Assembly: GCA_030836365.1 (NCBI GenBank)
Contig: JAURQB010000137.1
Location: 1 to 9,509, forward strand
From: Bdellovibrionota bacterium
Lineage (GTDB): Bacteria > Bdellovibrionota > Bacteriovoracia > Bacteriovoracales > Bacteriovoracaceae
Direction of reading: 5' to 3'
Length of the DNA: 9,509 nt
Under the pieces are notes generated by a model, which saw nothing but the letters and a program-made list of their open reading frames with translations, was not told the origin of the DNA and made no database searches. Numbering within the stretch: the first letter of the stretch is position 1; the number at the start of each line of letters is the position of its first letter. Position numbers and translations under genes: made by a program. This document shows positions 1 to 7,185 of the stretch, piece after piece.

Positions 1-96
1 ACCCAATTAATGCAAAGTTTTTTTTTGGTAGATAAAATGAACCCCAAACCCCATCTAGAAAAAAATAAAGGGTTCCCATAAAAACCCCAAAATTTG
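1..96. other. Degenerate left-edge sequence, probably low-quality contig end
   Basis: This stretch should encode the C-terminal part of the minus-strand class III aminotransferase, but none of its frames gives recognisable family sequence. It is full of homopolymer runs: nine T at about 18-26, seven A at about 59-65, and several AAAACCCC-type blocks. The adjacent gene, from about base 130 onward, is clean and well conserved. The abrupt loss of coding signal suggests base-calling or assembly errors at a contig or clone end. A real decayed 3' end cannot be excluded from sequence alone. Confidence 0.6.
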
Positions 97-885
97 TTAC
101 CCTGGGCCGAAGGCACCAAAAAAATTTTTCCCGAGCCTACCAACACCAGTTTGAACTTCATCTGAAATATATAATCCACCGTGATCCTTGATAATTTCAT
201 AAACCTTTTTATAATAACTCAAAGGAGGGGTAATAAATCCACCGACTCCTTGAATAGGCTCGACAATAACGGCGGCAACATCACCGCTGGTACAGGTTTG
301 GATGAATTTATCTAAATCATCTGCACATTCCAATGAGCATGAATCTGGTTTTTTACCAAAAGGACAACGATAGCAATAAGGGGCTTCAATTTGACCTACG
401 TCAGAATGGGGCTGATGCTGATATTTCCAAGTTCCATGTCCACATAAATTGAGGGTGGCATTTGTTCCACCATGATAACCATGCCTCAATGATATAATCA
501 TTTTTTTACCAGTAAATTCTCTCGCGGTCATACAAGCCACCTCATTGGCCTCTGACCCAGAATTAACAAAATATACTCTCGAATCACCTTTAAAGTGCTT
601 CGAGAGCAATCTTCCTGCCTCAGGCATAAATGGCGATAAAAACAAACTGCTAACATGTTGAGGGTGATCAGAATCAAGTAAACCTTGAATGACTTTTTTT
701 ATGCGAGGGTGATTATGCCCAACCGATATAGTGACAATTCCTCCAATGGCATCAAGATATTCATTTTCCTCTACATCCCACACTCGACAACCCGTTGCTT
801 TAGTTACCTCTACTGGCTTGTTAAAATATATTTTTTTGGACGCGTAAATAAATTGCTTTCTTTTTTCTAAAGTACATAGTTCCAT
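97..885 (-). CDS. Class III PLP-dependent aminotransferase (AGXT2-like), 3' end lost
   Basis: This is the N-terminal 262 residues of a class III (omega-type) aminotransferase, a cytoplasmic PLP enzyme moving amino groups between an amine or amino acid and an oxo-acid; the substrate cannot be read from sequence. Visible motifs are NSGSEAN (108-114, PLP phosphate site), GYHGG (136-140), EPIQG (209-213) and DEVQTG (242-247), where Asp242 should contact the PLP ring nitrogen. An insert carries four cysteines (C171, C174, C183, C187), as I recall from one branch of AGXT2-like proteins. Family members are about 400-450 residues. The PLP-binding lysine normally lies some 25-30 residues beyond DEVQTG, but here the frame diverges after about residue 254 and stops at 262. 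The start is the ATG at 885, with AGGAG 6 nt upstream. It is the last visible gene of the GST-DMT-GT unit. The truncation is probably a sequence artefact. Confidence 0.85.
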   Translation of the reverse strand: MELCTLEKRKQFIYASKKIYFNKPVEVTKATGCRVWDVEENEYLDAIGGIVTISVGHNHPRIKKVIQGLLDSDHPQHVSSLFLSPFMPEAGRLLSKHFKGDSRVYFVNSGSEANEVACMTAREFTGKKMIISLRHGYHGGTNATLNLCGHGTWKYQHQPHSDVGQIEAPYCYRCPFGKKPDSCSLECADDLDKFIQTCTSGDVAAVIVEPIQGVGGFITPPLSYYKKVYEIIKDHGGLYISDEVQTGVGRLGKNFFGAFGPG

Positions 886-891
886 CTGTTA

Positions 892-897
892 CTCCTA
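892..897 (-). promoter_or_regulatory. Shine-Dalgarno of the aminotransferase overlapping the upstream stop codon
   Basis: On the minus strand the sequence reads TAGGAG followed by six bases and the ATG of the aminotransferase. The TAG is the stop codon of the upstream glycosyltransferase, so ribosomes ending there sit directly on the AGGAG of the next gene. This arrangement favours translational coupling and supports the chosen ATG. Confidence 0.65.
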
Positions 898-1983
898 ATG
901 GGGAAATTGTTGGGTGTGAGCTTCCCATGAAAATCTTTTTAAATTCTCAAAACCTAATTGTATATATTTTTGTTGCTCCGTTACTGATTCAATAAGGAAG
1001 TACATTGTATCGGCGATCATTTGATGATCTTCGGGGTTGATGTAATGAACAGAATTACCTCCTACTTCTGGTAAGGAGCCACGATCACTTGATATGATGG
1101 GAAGACCTCTGGACATTGCTTCGAGAAGGGGAAGTCCAAAGCCTTCAAAAAATGAGGGGTAAATAAAAACGGAGGCGCTTCGATATTCTTTTTCTAATTC
1201 TTCTTCTGTGAGGTGCCCACGAAATTTAATTCGATCTTTAAATTTAGAAGATTGGTGGTACTGATGGACAGCTTCACTTCCATTCCAATCGCCTCCAACT
1301 AAACATAAATTTGAATTACTATTAAAATTTTCACAAAATATTTCAAAGGCTTTAATTAACCCTAAGTGGTTTTTGCCTGGATGCTCAATACGAGAAACAT
1401 AGAGAAAGTTTTTTTCCCTTTGTTGATGGGAAATAACCTTTAATTTTGGATAACTAAACCCCAGCAAATTAACTCTTACTTTTTTTTCGTCAATACCACA
1501 TAAATTTAGGAGATCTTTTTTAGTGCTTTCACTAGGTGTAAAAATAAGATCTGCGTTTTTTAAAAATCTTGGCAAGACTTTTGTTACATATTGATGTCGA
1601 AAAAAATCATACTTCCCTGGAATATGAAGATGGCTAAAATCATGAACTGTCGTAATTGTCTTTTTTGGAAAAAAAAGTGGAAATCGTCGATTACCGGCCG
1701 GAAAAAAAACGTAGTCCACATTACGAAAATAGCAATAAACTGGAAGCACTAATAAATGAAACAAAATATTAAAAAGAGGTTTTTGCCAAAGGTCACTTTT
1801 TCCAAGGCTTAACCAGCTGTACGCCCCAGTAAGCCTCTCATGAATGAGCGCGTAGTCTTTTCTCATCATAATTAAATCAATTTCAACTTCTGAAGACAGG
1901 CCTTCAATAGTTTTTTCAATATAACGAGAGATGCCAGACTTGCCGCCATCAAATGGCATTCCAACATAGATAACTTTTTTCAA
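895..1983 (-). CDS. GT4-family (GT-B fold) glycosyltransferase
   Basis: A 362-residue retaining glycosyltransferase of the GT4 / 'group 1' type, expected to move a sugar from a nucleotide-sugar donor to a glycan, lipid or polysaccharide acceptor at the inner face of the membrane. The N-terminal half carries the glycine-rich loop (GGKSGISRY, 13-21) and the acceptor-side TVHDFSHL (112-119). The C-terminal donor domain starts near 190 with YVSRIEHPGKN (195-205; Arg198 and Lys204 as likely phosphate contacts). It contains the EX7E pair Glu280/Glu288 within EGFGLPLLE. Length is normal, though the C-terminus after the usual FSWE (351-354) is short by some residues. The start is TTG at 1983: no ATG or GTG precedes it in frame, MKKVIYVGMPFDGG is a natural N-terminus, and AAGGA lies 6 nt upstream. 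It sits 35 bp after the DMT transporter, and its stop is embedded in the next gene's ribosome binding site. Donor and acceptor are unknown. Confidence 0.9.
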   Translation of the reverse strand: MKKVIYVGMPFDGGKSGISRYIEKTIEGLSSEVEIDLIMMRKDYALIHERLTGAYSWLSLGKSDLWQKPLFNILFHLLVLPVYCYFRNVDYVFFPAGNRRFPLFFPKKTITTVHDFSHLHIPGKYDFFRHQYVTKVLPRFLKNADLIFTPSESTKKDLLNLCGIDEKKVRVNLLGFSYPKLKVISHQQREKNFLYVSRIEHPGKNHLGLIKAFEIFCENFNSNSNLCLVGGDWNGSEAVHQYHQSSKFKDRIKFRGHLTEEELEKEYRSASVFIYPSFFEGFGLPLLEAMSRGLPIISSDRGSLPEVGGNSVHYINPEDHQMIADTMYFLIESVTEQQKYIQLGFENLKRFSWEAHTQQFPH

Positions 1984-1989
1984 CTTTGT

Positions 1990-1994
1990 TCCTT
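1990..1994 (-). promoter_or_regulatory. Shine-Dalgarno supporting the TTG start of the glycosyltransferase
   Basis: AAGGA on the minus strand lies six bases before TTG at 1983-1981. There is no in-frame ATG or GTG nearby upstream, so this site decides the non-ATG start. Confidence 0.6.
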
Positions 1995-2018
1995 GATGGT
2001 TTTATTCTACCAAATTTT

Positions 2019-2909
2019 TTAGAAATTTTGATAAAAACCAAGGACAAAAAACATTCCAATGGCAAATAGACCGAGCGCCCCGATAAGATATTTTGAAGGT
2101 AATTTTTTATAATGAATACACTCGAAAATGGAGGAAAACACCGGGCCAGTTATACTTACCCCACTGATGGCCGCAAGGTTTCCCAACTGAACGGCTTTCA
2201 AATACAAACTCAAGGAAATAAAAGTTCCCAGGGTACTAGCAAGGGTTACGAGAACTTTATCTTTTTTAGGTAAACTCTTTAGTCCGGAAAAAAATCGTAC
2301 TCGACTTCGTTGAAAGGATAGAACAAAATAAACAGCAAAGGCTCCAAAAATACGAATGATATTTGACTGTGTCGCCGTTAGGCTTGCATCCATATCAAAA
2401 GCATATCGAGTAAGGGTTAAACCAGAGGCGTCTAAGAGCATTCCAACAAAAGCAAATAAAATACCTTTCACTTCCCAGCTTCCAGTGGTCTTCTTTCCCT
2501 CAAGGCTGAGCACAAGTACGCAGGCGATACAACAAAAGATGCCAATGAGCTTACCTTCCCCAAGATTTTGGCCGAGAATAAAATAGCCAAGAATTCCAAG
2601 AATGATTGGTTGGAAACCAAATAAAACCAGTGTTCGGCCTGAGCCAATCGTCATAAAAGCTTTTAGTAAAAATGTGTCGCCTATTCCCAGGCCCAACATT
2701 CCACTTAAAGTTAGATAGAGAAAAGTGCTTCCTTGTGGAATGGCCGTTTCACCAGAAACAATGAGGACTCCTGAAAAACCAACAAGAGCTATCAAGGCCT
2801 TAAACTTGTTCATCCATAAGTCGCCTAGGATCCTAGAGTAGCGAGTGTATGCTACTGAGCCCAACGCAAAACTAAAATTAGCACAAAGAGTAAGAAGGTA
2901 AGGAAGCAT
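2019..2909 (-). CDS. EamA/DMT-superfamily transporter (ten helices)
   Basis: A 296-residue inner-membrane protein with about ten hydrophobic helices and almost no soluble loops, arranged as two EamA repeats (about 1-136 and 147-291), the standard drug/metabolite transporter layout. Repeat-typical features include the conserved glycine-rich stretch SGMLGLGIGDTFLLKA (69-84) in repeat one. The counterpart TLGTFISLSLYLKAVQ (226-241) follows in repeat two, with a proline-containing helix after each (FGFQPIILGILGYF, 97-110; VSITGPVFSSIF, 251-262). Family members export or import amino acids, nucleosides, sugars or drugs; the substrate cannot be assigned here. The ATG directly follows the TAA of the GST gene (TAAATG) and has no clear Shine-Dalgarno, so translation probably depends on coupling. 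It is followed by the glycosyltransferase 35 bp on. Confidence 0.9.
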   Translation of the reverse strand: MLPYLLTLCANFSFALGSVAYTRYSRILGDLWMNKFKALIALVGFSGVLIVSGETAIPQGSTFLYLTLSGMLGLGIGDTFLLKAFMTIGSGRTLVLFGFQPIILGILGYFILGQNLGEGKLIGIFCCIACVLVLSLEGKKTTGSWEVKGILFAFVGMLLDASGLTLTRYAFDMDASLTATQSNIIRIFGAFAVYFVLSFQRSRVRFFSGLKSLPKKDKVLVTLASTLGTFISLSLYLKAVQLGNLAAISGVSITGPVFSSIFECIHYKKLPSKYLIGALGLFAIGMFFVLGFYQNF

Positions 2910-3533
2910 TTATTTTTTTGGAAGGTAATTCTTTATATTAGGAAAACCCTCTCTCTCCTTTAAGCCCTTCAAGTAAGGGGAAAAAAAACTCAAATCCGCT
3001 TCAATTTCAGCGACTTCTTTCGCCCAAAAAAGAGTTTGTGCGATAAAGATATCGGCCAATGAAAACGTGTCTGAAATGAGATAATTCCCATCAAGAGAGG
3101 TCTTAAGAGTATTTAAGGCCCTTGTGAAGTCAATATTCGCCGACAGGATAATTTTTTCACACCTGATATCTTCAGGGTAAATCAGCGTATGCTTTCTTAT
3201 GTTCCATAGGGGTTGCTCTAGCTCACTAAGGGCGAAAAATAACCACTTGTCTACGTTCGCTCGAAACAATGACCCCTCTTCACCAATAAGGTCAATTTTC
3301 TTTCTCGCCCTTTGACAAATGAAATGACAAATAGCTCCCGATTCAAAAATAAATTGGTTCTCCACTTCTAGGACAGGAACCTTTCCCATCGGGTTTTTTA
3401 GTAGAAAAGAATTACTTTGTGCCTCCCCTTTATTTAAATTGAGATGAATATGTTCGAATTGATCACCCGTTTCACAAAGTGTCCAAATACAACGAAAAAC
3501 GCGAGAAGCTGCTGGGCCATAAATCTTATACAT
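2910..3533 (-). CDS. Glutathione S-transferase-like protein
   Basis: A 207-residue cytosolic GST-fold protein. The N-terminal thioredoxin-like domain (1 to about 77) contains NPMGKVPVLE (47-56), whose proline at 53 is the conserved cis-Pro of the glutathione site, followed by the Glu64-Ser65 pair that normally binds the glutathione gamma-glutamyl group. Ser10 (AASRVFR) is at the usual place for a catalytic serine or cysteine. The all-helical C-terminal domain has the N-capping box S158-L-A-D161 within FSLADIF. Length matches bacterial GSTs (about 200-215). Activity could be detoxifying conjugation, thiol reduction or isomerisation, and the subclass is not clear. The ATG at 3533 has AAGAAGG six bases upstream (3546-3540) and a consensus -10 box about 40 bases upstream. 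It is the first gene of the four-gene minus-strand unit. Confidence 0.88.
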   Translation of the reverse strand: MYKIYGPAASRVFRCIWTLCETGDQFEHIHLNLNKGEAQSNSFLLKNPMGKVPVLEVENQFIFESGAICHFICQRARKKIDLIGEEGSLFRANVDKWLFFALSELEQPLWNIRKHTLIYPEDIRCEKIILSANIDFTRALNTLKTSLDGNYLISDTFSLADIFIAQTLFWAKEVAEIEADLSFFSPYLKGLKEREGFPNIKNYLPKK

Positions 3534-3550
3534 AATTAACCTTCTTTAAT

Positions 3551-3580
3551 GTTTTCAAACAAAAATTTTAACTTATTATA
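3551..3580. promoter_or_regulatory. Divergent promoter region between the GST and the CmpB-like gene
   Basis: The 52-bp gap between divergent genes holds a perfect TATAAT on the minus strand (3580-3575), which would start GST transcription near 3568 and give a leader of about 35 bases containing AAGAAGG. No good -35 is visible for it. On the plus strand the overlapping TATTAT (3574-3579) could serve the other direction, with a poor -35 (GTTTTC, 3551-3556). Start there would fall almost on the GTG at 3586. The minus-strand assignment is the stronger. Confidence 0.4.
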
Positions 3581-3585
3581 GAGTA

Positions 3586-4053
3586 GTGGAACAATTTAAA
3601 ATATATCTCTTTCAAATAGTTGCCTTTATCTTTTTCGGATTTACGATGGAAATTATTTTTTCCGTTACTGGCATAGAATTAGCGCTTGGGAAAAAATTAA
3701 AAAAACAAACCCCTCACAAATACCTAGAGGGATTTGTCAGCCTTTATATGATTCCAATCCATGGCTTAGGGGTCACTTTTTTATATCTTCCGATGTTTGA
3801 GCTCATTCATGAACTACCAATTTTTGTTCGCTATATTATTTGGGCAGTAAGCTTCACCGGGTGTGAAATTATTGGGGGATTTATTTACCATAAATTAATT
3901 GGTTTTTATCCTTGGGATTATTATAAAGAATCAAAATTTAAAATTTTTCAAGCGGGTTATAGTCTTTGGACACTGGTGCCTTTGTGGGGCATCGCGGGAC
4001 TAGTTCTAGAACAATACACCGCGCTCATTATACATCTCTCAAAGTTTCTATAA
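3586..4053 (+). CDS. Four-helix membrane protein, CmpB / 'ABC-transporter type IV'-like
   Basis: A 155-residue integral membrane protein with four predicted helices (about 6-28, 48-73, 80-104, 122-145). The pattern of a C/F-E-hydrophobic-G segment (CEIIGGFIYHKLIGF, 93-107) followed by WDY (110-112), then a SLWTLVPLWGIAGL helix (126-139), resembles the family labelled 'putative ABC-transporter type IV' (Pfam PF06541, CmpB-like). That name is historical; the biochemical function is not established. The call is from pattern memory only. The likely start is GTG at 3586, which keeps the whole first helix. It lacks a clear Shine-Dalgarno, and the ATG at 3646 would cut that helix. The gene is followed 63 bp on by the RND permease on the same strand, so co-transcription is possible. 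No ATP-binding subunit is nearby. Confidence 0.65.
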   Translation: MEQFKIYLFQIVAFIFFGFTMEIIFSVTGIELALGKKLKKQTPHKYLEGFVSLYMIPIHGLGVTFLYLPMFELIHELPIFVRYIIWAVSFTGCEIIGGFIYHKLIGFYPWDYYKESKFKIFQAGYSLWTLVPLWGIAGLVLEQYTALIIHLSKFL

Positions 4054-4116
4054 TAATATTGTTTGTTGAGTTATTGATTCTTTACGACACCTGTTCAGTT
4101 AATAGATAATGAAAGA

Positions 4117-7100
4117 ATGAATACTCTAATCACTTATTTTTTACAGCGCCCTATTATTGCAAATGCTATTTTTGTGGCGATTATTATCCTGGGAATTTTC
4201 TCGTGGCCAAGAATCGGAAAAGAGGAAATGCCTGAATTTGCCATGGATTGGATTAGCGTCTCAGTAAATTACCCAGGAGCAACAGCAAAAGAAGTTGAAG
4301 AATTTATTATTAGACCAATAGAAGATGAAATCAAAGGAGTTCAAGGCATTTATGAGATTAATTCAAATGCGTCTCCCTCAACAGCTTCGATCTCTGTCAA
4401 TATTGATTCTAAAAAATTTTCCCAAAAAGAAGTCGTACAGGAATTTAAAGATGCCGTTTTACGAGTTCAGCTCCCTCAGGGGGTGAGAAACCTCCCCCGT
4501 TTCAGACAATTTAATAGTAGTGAGAAGGCCATTATTGATATTGGTGTTTATTTTAGAAATAAAAATTTATTAGAAAATGAAGACCGAGAGATTCTTCAAG
4601 ATAAAGTATTATTGCTAGAATCTAAATTATTAAATTCTAAGCATATATCCAGTATTTCGAGAAAAGGTTTTTTCTCTCCAGAGCTTTTGATAACACCAGA
4701 CAAAGAAAAACTTAACGCTAAAGACATCACAACCTATGACATCATTCAATCAGTAAAAGAACAACATATTGATCGGCCTATTGGAACGCTTCGAGAGGAT
4801 ATTGAAAAAAAGTTCTCCATTTATAATTCTTTAAATAGCGCTGAAAAAATTAAACAAGTTCCTGTTAGAGCAAATTTTTCAGGAAACGTACTGTCTCTCA
4901 AGGAAGTTGCGGAGGTCAAAAAACAATTCATCGACAACCCCTCAATTTTTAAAATTAATGGACGCCAAGGCATTGTGATTAATGTCAAAAAAAACCCCGC
5001 CTCGGATATATTAACTGCGAGAGAGTCTGTTCTTAATGAAATCAAAAAAGTTAAGCATGTTTTTGAATCAAATGATCTCGATATCGTTTTAATGGATGAT
5101 GAATCCTCTGATGTGCGAAATCGCCTAAGTTTAATTTTATCCAATGGGGCAACTGGTTTTGCGTTAATCGTTTTAGTTCTATTTTTTGCGCTCAATTTAA
5201 AAACAGCTTTTTGGGTAAGTATGGGTATCCCCTTCAGCCTCGCCTTTACGTTAATTATTGCCTACATTTCAGGTCAAACGGTCAACAACATGACCTTAGC
5301 AGGAATTATTATTGTCCTTGGAATAGTTGTCGATGATGCGATCATTATTGCTGACAATATTAAAGAAAAATATGAACAAGGTTTAAGAGGGATTGAGGCG
5401 TTAAAAACGGGTGTTCTGGAAGTAGTTTCTCCAATAGCAGCATCTATCGTAACTACGATCCTTGCCTTTATCCCTTTGATGTTTTTTGATGGATATTTTG
5501 GTCTATTCATCAAATACATCCCAGTGATAGTATGCTTTATGCTTTTGGGGAGTCTGCTTGAAAGCTATTTTATCCTTCCAGGCCATTTAAAAGTTTCGCC
5601 AAAGAATGAAAATAAGATAAGGCGAAAAGATTTTTTTGTCCGACTAGAAAATATATACCAAAGAAAAGTTACTCCTCTAATAAAGCACTCAAGTGTTACA
5701 TTGATTATTTCTCTCTTCATTCTAACTTTTACTGTTCTGTTTTTTGCAAACAACAGTAAGTTCATGATGTTTCCTAGAGAGGATGTTAAAGAAATTTTCA
5801 TTAAAGTAAAAACCCCTCAAGATAGTGATCGTTTACAAACGTCGAAATATATTCAAGAACTTGAAAACTTTATGATGCATCACCCAGATACAGTTGCAGT
5901 GAGAAGCACGATTGCAAACTCTCGTCGTGGAAGAGAGGTAAAGCAAAATCAGGCATGGATTAGAGTAGAGGTCAAAAACAAACTAGAGCGAACGGAAGAT
6001 GTATCTCAAACAATTAAAAATTGGGAGACATTCATTGAGTCTCTAAAAGAAAAAGGAAATTTCACAGAAGCAAGAGTTTTTAAATCATGGTTTGGCCATG
6101 GTAGCGGTAGTCCAATTGAAATAATGGTGCGAGCTGAAAATGAAAAGTTACGTTTACTTGCTGGAAAAATGATTCAAAAAGAGCTTGAGGCAATAACGGA
6201 AATACAAAACACGGATCTAGAAGAGCCGCTACAAAAAAAAGAATACCAAGTTAGCATTAACCAGACTGCAGCAAAAAAATTAGGCGTATCCCCTTTGGCA
6301 ATCGAGTCAACTCTTAGAGCAGCGACATTTAGCGAGCGCCTCTATTCCCTCAGAGATGAATATCAAGAGTTCGATACTCGGATAAAAATTAATCTTTATT
6401 CAATTAATCCTCTAGAAGACCTAAAAGAACTGAAAGTACCAGGAAAAAATGGAAATACCATTTCATTAAGTAAATTAATCTCCATTTCAGAAACAGAGCA
6501 AGCTAATTCAGTTTATCGATTTGATTACAAACGCACGACTAGAGTATTTGCCGATTTTAAACCGGAAACAAAAATGACGCCACTTGAGCTTGGGGATATT
6601 TTAGAAAGCAAAATTTTACCAAAAGTGAACACTGTATACCCAGAAGTAACTTTTCTTTTAAAAGGTGATATCGAGCAAAGTCGAAAAGGAATTAGTGATT
6701 TCAAATGGTCTATTTACACCGTCATATTTGGTATTTTAGTTATACTCATTATTGGATTTAATAATTTATCATCTCCAATGATTGTCATGACAATAATTCC
6801 ATTCGGGCTTGGAAGTGCGTGCCTCACTCTTCTACTTCATGGAGTAAAGGTTTATGGATTTTTTAGCGTCATTGGAGCAATTGGTATGATTGGTGTCATC
6901 GTAAATGACGCTATTGTGATGATTGATAAACTCAACAGCGAATCTCCTGATAATATTCATGATATTTTAAAAGTATCTAGTTCCAGAATCAGGGCAATTT
7001 TAATGACAACGGTAACAACCGTTATTGGCATATTACCAACAGCTTATGGATTATTTGGACACGATAGTATGCTCAGTGAAATGATGCTTGTCATGGGATG

Positions 7101-7185
7101 GGGCTTACTATTTTCGACACTCATTACTCTCATTATTGTTCCCGTAACTTACAAGTTACTCAATATCAAAAAAATAATTAACTAA
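4117..7185 (+). CDS. RND-superfamily efflux permease (AcrB/AcrD/AcrF type)
   Basis: A full-length 1022-residue inner-membrane proton-driven exporter of the resistance-nodulation-division family. It shows the duplicated layout: TM1 (11-30), a large periplasmic loop (about 31-335), TM2-TM6 (about 336-490), TM7 (526-543), a second periplasmic loop (about 545-860) and TM8-TM12 (863-1016). The TM4 proton-relay pair is present in GIVVDDAII (Asp406, Asp407). In TM10 the position of the AcrB relay lysine appears as Asn930 in GVIVNDAIVM. The loop motif NYPGATAKEVEEFI (51-64) is typical of a large, mostly uncharacterised AcrB-like branch. Substrates are unknown: drugs, metals or lipids are all possible. 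No membrane-fusion or TolC-like gene is adjacent. ATG at 4117 has only a weak GAAAG upstream. The 3' end overlaps the convergent truC-like gene by 8 bp. Confidence 0.93.
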   Translation: MNTLITYFLQRPIIANAIFVAIIILGIFSWPRIGKEEMPEFAMDWISVSVNYPGATAKEVEEFIIRPIEDEIKGVQGIYEINSNASPSTASISVNIDSKKFSQKEVVQEFKDAVLRVQLPQGVRNLPRFRQFNSSEKAIIDIGVYFRNKNLLENEDREILQDKVLLLESKLLNSKHISSISRKGFFSPELLITPDKEKLNAKDITTYDIIQSVKEQHIDRPIGTLREDIEKKFSIYNSLNSAEKIKQVPVRANFSGNVLSLKEVAEVKKQFIDNPSIFKINGRQGIVINVKKNPASDILTARESVLNEIKKVKHVFESNDLDIVLMDDESSDVRNRLSLILSNGATGFALIVLVLFFALNLKTAFWVSMGIPFSLAFTLIIAYISGQTVNNMTLAGIIIVLGIVVDDAIIIADNIKEKYEQGLRGIEALKTGVLEVVSPIAASIVTTILAFIPLMFFDGYFGLFIKYIPVIVCFMLLGSLLESYFILPGHLKVSPKNENKIRRKDFFVRLENIYQRKVTPLIKHSSVTLIISLFILTFTVLFFANNSKFMMFPREDVKEIFIKVKTPQDSDRLQTSKYIQELENFMMHHPDTVAVRSTIANSRRGREVKQNQAWIRVEVKNKLERTEDVSQTIKNWETFIESLKEKGNFTEARVFKSWFGHGSGSPIEIMVRAENEKLRLLAGKMIQKELEAITEIQNTDLEEPLQKKEYQVSINQTAAKKLGVSPLAIESTLRAATFSERLYSLRDEYQEFDTRIKINLYSINPLEDLKELKVPGKNGNTISLSKLISISETEQANSVYRFDYKRTTRVFADFKPETKMTPLELGDILESKILPKVNTVYPEVTFLLKGDIEQSRKGISDFKWSIYTVIFGILVILIIGFNNLSSPMIVMTIIPFGLGSACLTLLLHGVKVYGFFSVIGAIGMIGVIVNDAIVMIDKLNSESPDNIHDILKVSSSRIRAILMTTVTTVIGILPTAYGLFGHDSMLSEMMLVMGWGLLFSTLITLIIVPVTYKLLNIKKIIN

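Noticed and set aside
685..870. Plus-strand 61-codon frame opposite the aminotransferase N-terminus
   Set aside because: It is antisense to a conserved coding segment and lacks a ribosome binding site or family features.
1984..2018. Short inverted repeat TGGT...ACCA in the gap before the glycosyltransferase
   Set aside because: The stem is only four base pairs with no following T-tract on the coding strand, too weak to call a terminator or regulatory hairpin.
4074..4110. Possible promoter before the RND gene (TTTACG or TTGATT with GATAAT or GTTAAT)
   Set aside because: Each box pair matches consensus weakly, and similar matches are expected by chance in AT-rich DNA. Co-transcription with the upstream gene is equally possible.
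4821..5801. Three minus-strand open frames of 78-124 codons inside the RND gene
   Set aside because: They are shadows of a clearly conserved plus-strand membrane protein and show no recognisable family features.
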